Assembly: GCA_963969345.1 (NCBI GenBank)
Contig: OZ017769.1
Coordinates: 1,240,001-1,304,000, forward strand
Direction: 5' to 3'
DNA from: Turbatrix aceti
Lineage: Eukaryota > Nematoda > Chromadorea > Rhabditida > Panagrolaimidae
DNA: 64,000 nucleotides
Part shown: in pieces, positions 10,530-20,903 of the stretch
How positions within the stretch are numbered: position 1 is the first letter of the stretch
Layout of the letters: each line of letters opens with the position of its first letter
Made by a program: the position numbers and the translations under genes
The notes under the pieces: generated by a model
The model's input: the letters and a program-made list of their open reading frames with translations, nothing else
Told to the model about the DNA's origin: nothing
The model's database searches: none

Positions 10530-13063
10530 TCAATAACGCGAACAGCGAGTGAAAACAATGGTGGCCTTGATGCTGGCCAGATAAAGATACAAGACGGGCG
10601 GCCTCTTCAAAATGTTCCCGAACGACGACGATTCCGAGATGTCATACGATTCTGGGCGTTCTTCAAACAGTTTGTCGTATTCCCGGAGCGACTTCACCTT
10701 TTTTTCAAGCTCGATAACCCGATTTTTGTGGTACTTCAAATAGCACTGAAAAAAAATTTCCTATTTTTTTAAATTTTCCATTTCAAGTTGAAACTTACCT
10801 TATCGGTGTGTTTTTCATCTTGGTGTTTGCAATTATTGCATTTTACCTAAAAAAAATATTTAAAAAATATTCTGCATCAAAAAGGCAAAAACTAACCCTC
10901 TGTACATGGTACAACTCGTCGGTAGACTTGTCGTACTTTGAATGCAGAATGTAGATTCCGACAACGTCATAATCGGTGACGTAGGGTGGAAAAAAGTTGA
11001 GTGTCTTTTTGTCATGCTCAGAATCAAAATGAACGATCCGGTCAGGGGATTCGTAATTGTATTTTTTGATGAAAACGACCGATTGAACGCGGATGGCCTT
11101 CGTGAACTCGATCGAGTATATCGCGCATCCATCCAGATTGAAGCTGAAATTGAGTTTTTCCCATATTTCGTCAAATAACATCGATTTTAACATCATTACC
11201 GTAATTCTATCCCAACTTTCGTTCGTTCGAAAAATTTGTTCGTAAATGAACGCGAATAATAAAATAAATAAAAAAAACTCACAAAATCTGATGCCCGGTA
11301 CTCGTATGGGCCGTCTGCGGCAACTGAACGGTGTACTTCTTCGCGGGTTTGTGGGTCAACGGATATTTCACGTTTTTCGTGATCAGACCAGAAAACAGAG
11401 TATTGAGCTCATCGGGAGTCGAACTCTTCACCAGCATGAGGGGAACGTAATCCGCGATGGACTTCAAAAATCCACGCATGTTCTCCGTTGTCGCGGGCTG
11501 GTTCGACGCACGGCACTGTTCGGTTGCCCAGGCGATCGCGTAGTTGACAAGGACGGCTGTGGACGAGTAACGCAGGTGGCTGCTGGAGTAAATCCGTTCA
11601 ATGGCACGGGCACTGACTTCCTTGACGTCTGAAACCACAAAAAAATCCTAAATTCTTCAATTCCTAAAAAAAGCATACATTTGACGTCCAAAACTTGGTC
11701 GGTGTAGTAGGCAGCGTGAACTTCAACCAAAAGTTTGACCTTTGACATGGAGTGTTTCAAACCGATTGACAGAAATCTCATACTATCAGAGATTGTTAGC
11801 AGCTCACAGAGCGCATTCTCACAGCGCTTCCAGAACCTTTTGCCATTCAAAATTGAAGCTGAAATACAAAATTTTAAAAAAGTGGCATAAATAACACATT
11901 TTTAGGCTAAAATATTACTTTAGGTGCGCTGAATAACATATTTTTTTCGCTAAAATATTACGTTTGCCGGCGCTGTTTTTGGTGGATAACAAAAAATGCT
12001 TCAAAAGTGTTACTTCACGTCCGCCGAATAACATTTAATTTGCGCTATTTTGTTACGTTTTGGGAGCCATTTTTTTGGGAATTTTCGCATCCTTTGAGAA
12101 TGCGAGCGCTTTACCGTGCCCCACCGGGCAGCATTCACACCTACTGCAGTCGCTCTGAAACCTATCGCTGGGAACCTGGTTCCCGCGACGTCTGCACAAG
12201 GCTGGAACATTTGAATGCGACTCTGACCCAATTGTTGTAGTATTGTCCCCTCCCCTTTCGTGTTCAATCTAGCGGCACGCAGTGCCATCCTTCGCCCAGT
12301 TGGAATTTGTGCGGATTGCACATTGGCGTTGTCTCTGTAGTTCTTGAAGCTTGTTGGTTCAAGATCTACAGAGACAACGCCAATATCGGTCAAGACTAGG
12401 TTGCGAGCGCGAATAAACCACATCCACCAATTCTGTCCGCTGCGTGGGATACCACGGTTGTATCCCGGGCCTCGGGTTTTTCCAGTTTTTGAGCGCATTA
12501 TTTTTTTAAATTACGTCCGTTTTTGCGCAGAAACCGTAAGCAAAAAAGGTAATTGAGGTTTTTGCGTACCACAAGTAACGGTTACTTGGGAGATGCAAAA
12601 TGCCAAGAAAAAGCAAACTTTTCGACTTACCAACGTTGAGAGCCTTCATCACGCCGTCGAAATCCTTGAAAAGCTCCTTCTCTCTCTCCTCATCCCATGG
12701 AATGCCATATGCATCGTAAATCATGAGTTCAAAAAGATCCGGGCACAATTTAGGGTAACACTTGATCTGAAAAAACAACAACAAAAAAACGTCAAATTTT
12801 ATAAAATCTGGCCTACCAATTGACCCTGAGGATTTCGTTCGCCTTTGGTTTTCAGCCGGCGCAACATCCGGCAAAAATCAAAAGGAGTATCCCCCAGAGA
12901 CAATGTATGCGCTGGGATTTCCTGAAAAAAAAACAATTATTAGGTAAATCAAGCGAATAAAAAAATATACCTTGACATTTTCCCCTTCGCCAACCACAAA
13001 AACGATATCACACCACTTTTTCTCCTTGAAAAGCTTACGAACGATGTTGCCGACGTTTATCAT
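10530..13063 (-). CDS. BTB/POZ-BACK domain protein, 8 exons
   Basis: Exons (minus strand, 5' to 3'): 12971-13063, 12817-12921, 12631-12766, 11679-11858, 11283-11628, 10897-11143, 10799-10846, 10530-10745. All junctions are GT-AG and in phase, giving 456 residues. The N-terminus matches a BTB/POZ fold: EKKWCDIVFVVGEGENV, then EIPAHTLSL, in the place of the usual SDVTFVV...IPAHK pattern. The region around residues 110-230 resembles a BACK helical domain. Residues about 287-369 form a beta-rich segment, perhaps PHR-like. The tail has a C-x2-C...C cluster (CNNC, then C 10 residues later) and a short helical KK/EL-rich segment. Such proteins usually act as substrate adaptors for Cullin-3 ligases, but a specific substrate cannot be inferred. 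Intron 3 (11859-12630) is unusually long and carries inserted repeats. An in-frame upstream ATG lies at 13156, but it adds a hydrophobic stretch that looks like translated leader, so I prefer 13063. Confidence 0.8.
11880..12065 (-). repeat. GTAACATTTTAG-family repeat block (BTB intron 3)
   Basis: Reverse-strand copies of a roughly 45-bp periodic unit (CTAAAATATTAC...GTGCGCTGAATAACA and CTAAAATATTACG...). Same family as the 12 other blocks listed in this window. Confidence 0.75.
12066..12500 (-). other. GC-rich open block with long hairpin inside BTB intron 3
   Basis: Within intron 3 of the BTB gene, about 430 bp are much more GC-rich than normal intron. They are open on the minus strand for 162 codons (12010-12498), although the C-terminal codons run into the periodic repeat. 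The protein is basic and matches nothing I recognise. The block contains a 63-nt hairpin (12322-12384): 19 bp perfect, one mismatch, 7 more bp, 9-nt loop. There is also a smaller palindrome near 12170-12184 (GGGAACCTGGTTCCC). It may be an inserted element, a nested ncRNA or miRNA locus, or an alternative exon. It is not needed for the host gene's frame. Confidence 0.4.
12322..12384. repeat. 63-nt long-stem hairpin
   Basis: Bases 12322-12340 pair perfectly with 12366-12384 (19 bp). After a T-T mismatch, 12342-12348 pair with 12358-12364 (7 bp), leaving a 9-nt loop. Stem length and compactness resemble a precursor of a small RNA, but the near-perfect pairing also fits a recent inverted duplication. 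Confidence 0.8.
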
Positions 13064-13204
13064 GATACAAAAAACAATACCGAGATTTGGTAAAAAAAGA
13101 GCTAAAAAAATAAAAATTTTGTCAAATGCAAGCCAAAAGAACACACGTCGTCGCAAATTCGTGCCAGAACCAACAACATCTCAAATTCGTGTCAAAACTA
13201 GTGT

Positions 13205-13275
13205 TTGGCTGATATCAGGTTTTGCCTGATATCAGAGTCTGATACTGATACTGATATCAGTATGAGTATCAATCA
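13205..13275. repeat. GATATCAG/GATACT short repeat tract
   Basis: A perfect 11-bp hairpin (13209-13219 with 13225-13235, CTGATATCAGG and its complement) is followed by several GATACTGATA-type units. It is a simple-sequence and palindromic tract just upstream of the BTB gene start. Confidence 0.7.
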
Positions 13276-13724
13276 GACTAAGATTTTGTCGACTAAAAAA
13301 ACGTTTGCTTTTTTGGTCGACAAAATGATAATTTTGTTCCAAAAAAATAAGTTTTGGGTTCACAATTTGACATAATTTTGGAATTTGTTATAGTTTTTTT
13401 TCTGTTTTTTTGTCGTATCTTCGTGCAATAATAACAGCCATGACTAACAACATGGGTCAGGTACCTTGTTATCAGCAACGCATAAAATCCCGCCGGCCGG
13501 CAGCCTGATTTTTGAGCTCATTTTATGCCTTGGTTATCTGTTAAAATTCAAAGGGCATTCCACGGGTATATTACTTTTTTTTGGTACTGCGTATAATATT
13601 TCGAAAATTATCGTAAATATTTCCAATCCATATTTTGCTTTTTTGATGACAAACTTTTGTTAAGACATTTATTCAGTCAGCAAAAACGAAACAACGGCAT
13701 CAACGTTTTTTTTTCGTATTTTAC

Positions 13725-14263
13725 CAGAGTTGTTCGATGCTCACAAAATTGCTCCTGCTCACTGCTCGCTCCTGCTCAGCTCACGAGCGCGAGCGGAGCG
13801 AGCGCGAAAAATTGGAGTGCTCAATGAGCATGAGCAGAGCGAGCACGAGAAATTGAATTGCTCAAAGAGCGCGAGCAGAGCGAGCAAGAGAAATTTTTCA
13901 AATGAGCACTGCTCACTATAAATTTAGTGCTACAAATACTAAAATACTGGTAATTTCGACCAAAAACACGATGTTGGGGGTATCTCGAAGGAGTATACGG
14001 TCTTTCTTTTAGTGAGGAACTGAATTTTGGCTCAAAATTCACTTTTTTTTGTGTGAGCCATGTTCGCTCATTGCTCGCTCTTGCTCAACTCACGAGCGTG
14101 AGTAGAGCAGGAGCAGAGGATCTGAGAATAAAAGAGCGCGAGCGGAGCGAGCGCGAAAATTTTAGGAACTCAAAGAGCATGAGCAGAGCGAGCACGGAAA
14201 ATTGAATTGCTCAAAAAGCGTGAGCAGAGCGAGCGCTGAAAATTGTCGAATTAAACAACTCTG
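13725..14263. mobile_element. Non-autonomous hAT-type MITE, 539 bp
   Basis: The element has 10-bp terminal inverted repeats, CAGAGTTGTT at 13725-13734 and its complement at 14254-14263. It is flanked by an 8-bp duplication, TATTTTAC at 13717-13724 and 14264-14271. An 8-bp TSD and a CAGRG-type end are hallmarks of hAT transposons. The interior is two blocks of short GAGCGAGC/GCTCGCTC-type repeats (about 13735-13920 and 14055-14240) and does not encode a transposase. The right TSD overlaps the stop codon of the GTPase gene at 14268-14270, so the element sits directly 3' of that coding region. Confidence 0.88.
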
Positions 14264-14267
14264 TATT

Positions 14268-15051
14268 TTACATAATCTCGCATTTTCTGTTGCGCTTTCG
14301 TTGTGATGGTTCGTGTTCGAGTGCCGCTTGGATGGCTTCGTCGAAGACGTTCTTCAGCCCCTTCTGAAAAAAATAGTTGCGATTCAAACAAGGCAGTTTG
14401 TTCAGAATTACCTGAGTAAGGGCAGAACACTCGACGTATTTGACTGCCTTGAGTTTCTTAGCCATTGCTTGGCCCGCGTTAAACGATACAGGCCATTCCT
14501 TACGTTTTTCTAATTTTTCGAGTTCGTTGGGGTTTTCTCGTAAATCTATTTGGGTTCCGACAAGTATGAACGGCGTATTTGGACAGTGGTGACTGATTTC
14601 TGGCACCCACTGAACAAAATTACGGTAAATATAAGGCGCAAACAGTTTTTGAAGAAAAACACTTGAGATCATTTTTTTTGAAAAATTCATTTAAAAACAA
14701 CGAACCTTTTCCTTAACATTGTCGAAACTATCTGGACGGACGACTGAAAAGCACACCATAAAAACATTGGTTTTGGGATATGAAAGTCGACGCAGTCGAT
14801 CATAATCCTCAACACCACCTGTATCGTAAAGATGCAATGTATGCGGTTCGCCGCCGATATTAACGATTACCTAAAAAAACAAACTGTTTATAGGAAACAA
14901 TGTTTTAGGATCATACCGTTTGATCGTCAAAAAATGTGGGTCCATAATCGTGGGGAAATCTGTTGATGCAATAAGAAGAAATAAGACTTGTTTTTCCAAC
15001 GACACTACCGACGACAACGCATTTGATTACCGGTAACTCCTGCGTGTTCAT
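14268..15051 (-). CDS. Cdc42-like Rho GTPase with altered catalytic motifs
   Basis: Exons: 14917-15051, 14706-14870, 14412-14609, 14268-14363; 197 residues. The backbone is close to Cdc42: [37 protein letters not shown], the base-binding [15 protein letters not shown], and a prenylation box CEIM (residues 194-197). Two catalytic positions differ. The P-loop reads GSVVGKT (residues 15-21), one residue shorter than the canonical GDGAVGKT, so the Gly12 equivalent is missing. Switch II reads DTGGVE (61-66) instead of DTAGQE, replacing catalytic Gln61 with Val and Ala59 with Gly. Switch I Thr35 is retained (T39). In Rho proteins, loss of Gln61 abolishes intrinsic and GAP-stimulated hydrolysis, so this may be a constitutively GTP-bound or non-cycling paralogue, or a decaying copy. 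All junctions are intact and no stop is present. A hAT MITE is inserted immediately after the stop. Confidence 0.88.
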
Positions 15052-15125
15052 AACGGATACCTTTGAGTTAAACCAGGTAGAAAAACGTCCATCTACGTTG
15101 TTTTTAATCGCAGAACAGCTACTTA

Positions 15126-15433
15126 CACACGTTTCACTAGATTTATACAAAAATACAGTTAGTATACATGGTACACTTTGGACGAGATGATGGGTATTGC
15201 GTGAGAAAGTGCAACGCTGTCGTTGTACGGAGATCAGTAAGGCAGGATGTGGGCGATGATCTGGGGTTGCCAGGCTGAAACAGAAAGAGTGAAATTGTGC
15301 TACTTGCAAGTCAGGCACAAAAACTTACTCGAGGGACTGCTGCCCAGTCCATCGAATTTGACCACGTTCATTGGCCGCTTCTACATGGCCTTCGGGTCGT
15401 ACATGTAAAGGCTGTAGAGCATCTGGGCCTGAC
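15126..15433 (-). pseudogene. Decayed copy of the secreted-peptide gene
   Basis: About 300 bp align with the 3' two-thirds of the peptide gene at 17665-17928, including the intron (donor at the CTCGA/GTAAG junction), the second exon and the 3' UTR. The signal-peptide exon start is missing. The mature region has a small deletion after PKAM that leaves a premature TAG. Because the intron is kept, it arose by DNA duplication rather than retrocopying. It starts with QAQMLYS like the copy at 20904, so it may derive from that branch. It lies just upstream of the GTPase start codon. Confidence 0.8.
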
Positions 15434-15667
15434 TCATGATCTATGTGGCACATCGGTTTACATTACCGTGATTTCTCACTCATGCCACGAATCGACAAAG
15501 CCTGCGATGCAACGATTCTTTTAGAATTCCGAATCCGGCGGGTCCTGAAAAGAAAATTTGTTCATCATGCTATCTACCTACGTCGATTGTTTTAATAGTT
15601 TCGATGATGTTTTTTATTCTGATGTACGGTTGATGCCAGTGTATCGTTTCAGGAAAATCACTTCGCC

Positions 15668-16582
15668 ATGAGTTTCTCTGAAGCATCTTCACTCATCCTT
15701 GATTCCAATTCGCAACAAAGTTTTTTCTCTGTAGACAGCGGTATGCTTGATTGATCTGTCATCTGAAACTTATATAAAACATTTTTAGCACCAAATACTT
15801 CTGCTGAAGATGAAGCTTCCGCTGCAGATGCTGAACCTGAAGGTTCAGCTGCAGATGCTGAAGCTTCAGCTGTAGAAAAGCTCAAAAAAGGGTTGTTAGC
15901 AGTTGTAAGGCGCATCCCCTTTTCCCTAACTATTCTGGTATTAAATGTGTTTTTTTATTTGTATTACACTTTGCCGTCTGGTGAGTCTGGTAACAACAGT
16001 AAAACGGGTACGAGTCCGTATACGTTGTACAGTTGCACGACTAAAAACATGTTGCACTCACTGGTTCACCTTGAATACCCTCATTTCATATCCAACATGA
16101 TGCTCTTGATTCCATGTTCCATATCAACTGAAGTCATTGTTCGTCTGAAACTCGGGGATATTGAACTTGATGATTCCAACAACCATAATACATTCATAAG
16201 ATTTTGTGCTAGACACAAAACTGTCTCCAAAACTGTGGTCACTGTTCTTGTTATAGGGGCAGTGTATTTCTTGTCCGCAGAAATTGGAATCATTTGCCAC
16301 TGTTTCATCGACAAAATTCCACTCAATGGTGCATCCGGTGCCATATTCGGCACTATGAGCTTTCATATTGCCTTGTTGATCAAAAGCACCTATAATTTTT
16401 TCTTTAAACAGAAAATCTGGGATAATGAAACTGTATTTGCGCACACACTTCTAGGCTCTACTATGTACTTCGTACTGATCTGCAGTGTATATTCTCCCAG
16501 TGATACTAAAACGTCGCATGCAGCACACATTGGAGGGCTTTTAACCGGAGGGATCTTAGGAGCCTTATTTTCTTTCATTTAA
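15668..16582 (+). CDS. Rhomboid-family intramembrane serine protease
   Basis: Exons 15668-15740 and 15789-16582, in phase through GT-AG, giving 288 residues. A soluble N-terminus with an Ala/Glu-rich imperfect repeat (SAADAE twice) precedes a run of hydrophobic segments from about residue 68. The rhomboid signatures are present: the HLEYPHFISNMM loop-1/TM2 pattern, the catalytic serine in NGASG (Ser207), and the catalytic histidine in SHAAHIGG (His271) followed by a glycine-rich last helix GLLTGGILGA. Rhomboids cleave single-pass membrane proteins within the bilayer; the substrate here is unknown. A start at 15893 would also be open, but the upstream exon keeps frame and splice signals. Both catalytic residues are present, so it is likely active rather than an iRhom. 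Confidence 0.85.
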
Positions 16583-17545
16583 AAAAAACTGAAAAAATGA
16601 ATGACGCGAATCGTTAGTAAAACTGACAGATTTGGACGTTTATAACGTTTTTTATGGCAAAAAATCCTAATTCGTTAGTTTTTTTGTGTTTTTGTTAAAA
16701 TTGAACTAAATTATGTTAAAAACTGATATTTTTTTTATTTCACTTACTCACTTACCTTGAATATTATTTTTAATCGTTGTAAATTTTATATTCTTCACTT
16801 ACCTTGAATATTTCACTTACCTTGAATATTATTTTTAATTGTTGTAAATTTTATATTCTTGAATAAATTCTACTGAAAATATAGAAAGATGTGTGGTGAT
16901 AACAACGGGGAATGGTGTACTGCAGAATCAGGGAAATAGTCAATATTGATGTTGAAGCAATATTTATAGGCTTACTTTGGCAAAGAACAAAATTGATAGC
17001 TGTAACCGGAGATAGACGTGGTACGTTTGCTATCATCTTGTACTAGAAAACAGCTAGCGTCCAACGCACGTCTAAAAATTATTACTTTCAAGTTTATGAC
17101 ATCCAAACAAGTTGGGTTTTTTTAAAACCTTGAAAATCAAATAAAATAAAAAAAAACATTTTTCCACACCAGTGAAAATTGCATAATATTTGAAACTGGC
17201 AGATGGTGATGCAAAAGGTAGGGTAGAACAGTGTTTTGCATGTATACGTAAAATTGCACTTATTTCATTTCATTTCCATTTATTTACCGCCAGGAACATA
17301 GACATACGTACATGGACTTACATAGTGAGTCATGTTCCAATCGTGGATTGTAAAATCGCATACAAAGTAAATATTTATAAATGCTATCTTTAAAAGCAAA
17401 ACAAGCATTTGATAAGAATTTTTTTAAATGAATCTTAAGGTCAAATAATTTGACTCAAATTTGCAATTAAAAATTCGAAAAATAAATTGTTTCCAAGCAG
17501 ATTATTTGAGATCCTGTCTGATTTGTATGTCACGGAACATTGTAG
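16583..17545. other. Spacer with a small tandem repeat
   Basis: No supportable gene. It contains two tandem copies of a roughly 46-bp unit beginning CACTTACCTTGAATATT (about 16749-16795 and 16815-16860), with an extra partial unit between them. Confidence 0.55.
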
Positions 17546-17548
17546 ATA

Positions 17549-17554
17549 TTTATT
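17549..17554 (-). terminator. Poly(A) signal of peptide gene copy 2
   Basis: AATAAA on the minus strand, about 110 bp past the stop codon, mirrored by 22994-22999 at the other arm. Confidence 0.5.
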
Positions 17555-17664
17555 GTTACACGTTTCATTAGATTTATACAAAAATACAGTTAATATACAT
17601 GGTACACTTTGGACGAGATGATGGGTATTGCGTGAGAAAGTGCAACGCTGTCGTTGTACAGAGA

Positions 17665-17928
17665 TCAGTAAGGCAGGATGTGGGCGATGATCTGGGGTTG
17701 CCAGGCTGAAACAGAAAGAGTGAAATTGTGCTACTTGCAAGTCAGGCACAAAAACTTACTCGAGGGACTGCTGCCCAGTCTGTCGAGGTAGACCACGTTC
17801 ATGGGCTGCTTCTTCATGTAGTACTCCGACATGGCCTTCGGGTCGTACATGTAAGGGCTGTAGAGCATCTGGGTCAGGGCGGCGGACAGGAGCACCAGGA
17901 GCAGGAGGAGCTGGGCAATGACTTTCAT
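17665..17928 (-). CDS. Small secreted peptide, palindrome copy 2
   Basis: Exons 17760-17928 and 17665-17705 encode 69 residues. A cleavable signal peptide (residues 1 to about 19; Leu-rich core, then SAALTQ) is followed by a mature segment of about 49 residues. That segment starts MLYSPYMYDPKAM, has a KK pair at 39-40, and ends WQPQIIAHILPY. There are no cysteines. The single intron (54 bp) splits a Thr codon. A TATA box lies 98 bp upstream. It differs from the inverted copy at 22620 by one visible residue (Thr19 versus Ala). No family is recognised; a neuropeptide-like or antimicrobial-type secreted peptide is possible. Confidence 0.8.
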
Positions 17929-18025
17929 CGGAAGTAGTGGCTGATGTCTTTTCAGACAGGTGAACACGAGTTTCAGTAGAGAACAAACCTTGGAATTGGC
18001 TTGAAACACCTGTCTTCGGGAAACA

Positions 18026-18032
18026 TTTTATA
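18026..18032 (-). promoter_or_regulatory. TATA box of peptide gene copy 2
   Basis: TATAAAA on the minus strand, 98 bp upstream of the start codon. It is conserved in position in all three intact paralogues. Confidence 0.6.
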
Positions 18033-19196
18033 ACTTTTCGGACATGCGCACTCGAATCGTCCACGCTCCACCTCTGCTGTCCCGTAAGAAGATGCGCAGG
18101 AGAAAGACGCGATCGCAGTGACGCGCGTGGTCTTGCGCAAACTGGTTTCTGGGTTGGGTTGCACCCGTCGCCCCCGTCTGATGACGACCGTTCGAGACGT
18201 GGTCAAAATTTTCGGTGCATGAAAACAAAGTTGTTTACTGGAAAAGGAAGGGGAGTGAAATGATCTTTGGAAATAGATTTTATCACGTATCTACGAAAAA
18301 ATTGATTTTATACTGTGCACATATATTTTCATTACAATATATCGGCGTCCGATTTATATATTTGCGTGCAACTTGCAAAAAAAACATTGTCTGACCCTGT
18401 GTTTTACCTTACATTAGATGCAAGAGTGTGAATTTGTTGCTTCAACTGTGACCCAGTTGGCATTGGGATAATTTATTTACTCCCAGTCAGTTTTCTCCCA
18501 GACTGCAGAATTTTGTTCGAAAATCGGCACAACGATCGAAAGCGGCGCAAAACATCAACAAAAGCGCGCCATTTTGCCGAAAAAAACTGAAATAAGCGCG
18601 CCAATTTTGCAGTTTTTAGGTCAACTCAACGGCTGAAAACGACATTTGGAAAACTGACCTGTCTGTACTGTCTGGTGGTAAACTCTCCTATATCCGACCC
18701 GGTCGCAAATTGTAACTGTTGTAGTTTCGTTAATGTTTACAATTTTTTTTGGGTTCATGACGTATCATTTTTTGCTTTCTAGGCGAATCTTCCCATACAA
18801 AATTGATTAATGACTTTCACTGTCCGTTTGGTGATCTTTGACGGCGGCCAGTCAAAAACAACGTGCAACCGCCTGAGGCGGTGGACGATTGATTCGGGGT
18901 AAACATGTGTCTATGACATTGGGCTTCGGTTTCTGTCTACGGGCGAAGATTGCGTGCACCTAAAAATCTTTTTGTAAAGAAGTCAACGGTTGGAACCTGG
19001 TCAACATACTCGGTGCAAAAAAAAGTGTTGATCATAAATGAATGATCTCTGAATATCTTTAGACGTTGTTAAAAAATATCAATAGCTGAACTCGTGAAAA
19101 AATATCTGCATACCTGTCAACCTTCCTTTTAAATTTTTGCATATCAGTTGTAATCTAAGTCTACGCCTAAATTGACTTCAATCAGTTTCCACGGTC

Positions 19197-20503
19197 ATGC
19201 GCATCACAACGATCATCGCTTTTGCACTTCTCGGAATCGCAGTGCAAGTAGTGCACGCGGGACTCACAAGTGGACTTCTCTTCCTAGATGATTCGAAATC
19301 TATGAATTCTACTACGGTATCATGGCTTACGTCTTCCCCTACGCCAGCTGACCAAACGGGTAGTCTTAATCTGCCGACTTATGCTCCGACAACGCTTTTC
19401 CCACCTATTGTTTTTCCCCCTAAATCGACCACCTACTCACCGCCGGTAGATACCGACACATCGCTGGTATCTACTCACTTAGAGCCGGTAGATACCGACT
19501 ACCCGCTGGTAGAAACCAACACACCTAAACTGGCACGTCCTGTGCCAGTTGACGGGAATGAAAAGAACCACACAGAGACGCGTCGGCCGACGACCATGAC
19601 GCCAGAGATGGGCCCGATTGTACGCAATCCCCTGCGGTACTACAGCCTGGTGCACGGCTGCATCATGTACGTAGCAATATCGTACATCTTGACTCCGGGA
19701 ATATTCGTGTCCCTGTACTTCAAGGATTTGTGGCAGAGCAAGAAGATTTTCGGCAACGCTATTTGGTATCAGGTGGGTTGATTTAAAGCCTTCAAACTTT
19801 ATTAGGTACAATTTTTTTCAGATACACAGGATCCTATCGTATCTTTTTTTGGTCGCTGTCCTGCTCGGCTGCATTGCCCTCGTCCTGCTGCACAACGGGC
19901 ACTTCAAGGCGTGGATGAAAGGGCGGGATGACATCGTAACCAACATGGAAGAGAAATTGTGGGTAGCAAAACTTCATGGAGTCTTTGGTTTCGGTGGTGC
20001 GGTTGTATGTTTATTCGTGATTTCAATGGCGACGTTTGCGTGTAAAAAAGAGGATCCCGGCCATAAAATCTACGTGCTTTTGCACTCCTGCATCGGCGCT
20101 CTCGCAACTCTCCTCTGTCACCTGGGAATTGTCTGTGCGCTCATCTTTTTTGTTCACATATTTGAAAACATGATACTCAGCAGGGCGATCGGAATCGTCC
20201 ACATCCTGACAGTTGTCCTCTCTTTCGGCGCCTTTTGCGCGACGAAGAGCTTGCAGACTTCCAAGCAGGCGTGCAACAGCGATGACAATGTCAACGAAGA
20301 TGTCAACGAGGAAAACTTTGTGCCCGACGTTGTCGTAAGCGAAAGAATACAAAATTTTGGGTTCAAATTCTCATCTGGCCATTTTTCAGTTCCATCGCAT
20401 GCGGAACATCATTTTATGTGGATACTTCGTACAGGTTACGATCAACCTCATATTCATCGTCGCCATGTTTGTTTACAGTCTTGCGAACGACTTTTACTAC
20501 TAG
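19197..20503 (+). CDS. Cytochrome b561-like membrane protein
   Basis: Exons 19197-19772, 19822-20334 and 20390-20503, all phase 0, encode 400 residues. A signal peptide (1 to about 21) is followed by a Thr/Pro-rich, likely glycosylated ectodomain (about 22-145) with a repeated PVDTD motif. A multi-TM domain follows, with histidines at the usual heme-ligand positions of b561 domains: H153 in LVHGC, H194 in IHRILSY, H244 in KLHGVFGF and H273/H281 in HKIYVLLHS. This matches the C-terminal half of FRRS1/SDR2-type ferric reductases, but there is no DOMON domain, only the mucin-like region. The last exon adds a final TM helix. A likely role is transmembrane electron transfer, for example from ascorbate to iron. 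It lies in the spacer of the inverted repeat between peptide genes. Confidence 0.75.
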
Positions 20504-20532
20504 CCGGATGATTTTTTGTGATACTTTTTTAT

Positions 20533-20538
20533 AATAAA
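20533..20538 (+). terminator. Poly(A) signal of b561-like gene
   Basis: AATAAA, 30 bp after the stop codon of the b561-like gene. Confidence 0.55.
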
Positions 20539-20602
20539 GAATTTTTTGTAACTGCATTTGATTTCTGAATTTTGAAGTCGACGTCAGAGAAAATTTGTAG
20601 GA

Positions 20603-20642
20603 ATCAACACTTTTTTGCACCGGGTACGTTGACCAGGTTCCA
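20603..20642 (+). promoter_or_regulatory. Conserved upstream element (copy 3 gene)
   Basis: An about 40-bp block, TCAACACTTTTTTGCACCGG then GTACGTTGACCAGGTTCC, lies 260 bp upstream of the peptide gene at 20904. A close copy occurs at 21511-21553 (plus) and inverted at 18991-19033, upstream of the other two peptide genes. Conservation in otherwise diverged flank suggests a shared regulatory element or a remnant of the ancestral duplication. Confidence 0.5.
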
Positions 20643-20805
20643 GTCATAAACACGTCTGTGACGTTGCACCGGGTGCACGCAGTCGACGGACGCAATCAAA
20701 CCTGTCTCCGGAGCATCAAGCGTCGCATCGTCGAGTCAGGGGTTTTCTTCTCACACAAAAGTGTAGGAGGAGCCTTCTTGGTCTAGAAACAGAGAAGCGT
20801 AAACT

Positions 20806-20812
20806 TATAAAA
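20806..20812 (+). promoter_or_regulatory. TATA box of peptide gene copy 3
   Basis: TATAAAA, 98 bp upstream of the start codon at 20904, the same spacing as in the paralogues. Confidence 0.6.
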
Positions 20813-20903
20813 GTCGCCGGCAGTGAACGTTCACTCCAAGCCACTTCAAAGTCCGCTTATCACTTTTACCTGTCCGAAAAGACATTCGACCACTCAACTA
20901 ACC

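Larger units (their letters stand above)
17546..19035. repeat. Left arm of 1.5-kb inverted repeat
   Basis: The sequence matches the reverse complement of 21509-23002 almost throughout, with only scattered differences (for example near 18340). It contains peptide gene copy 2 and its promoter. Confidence 0.9.
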
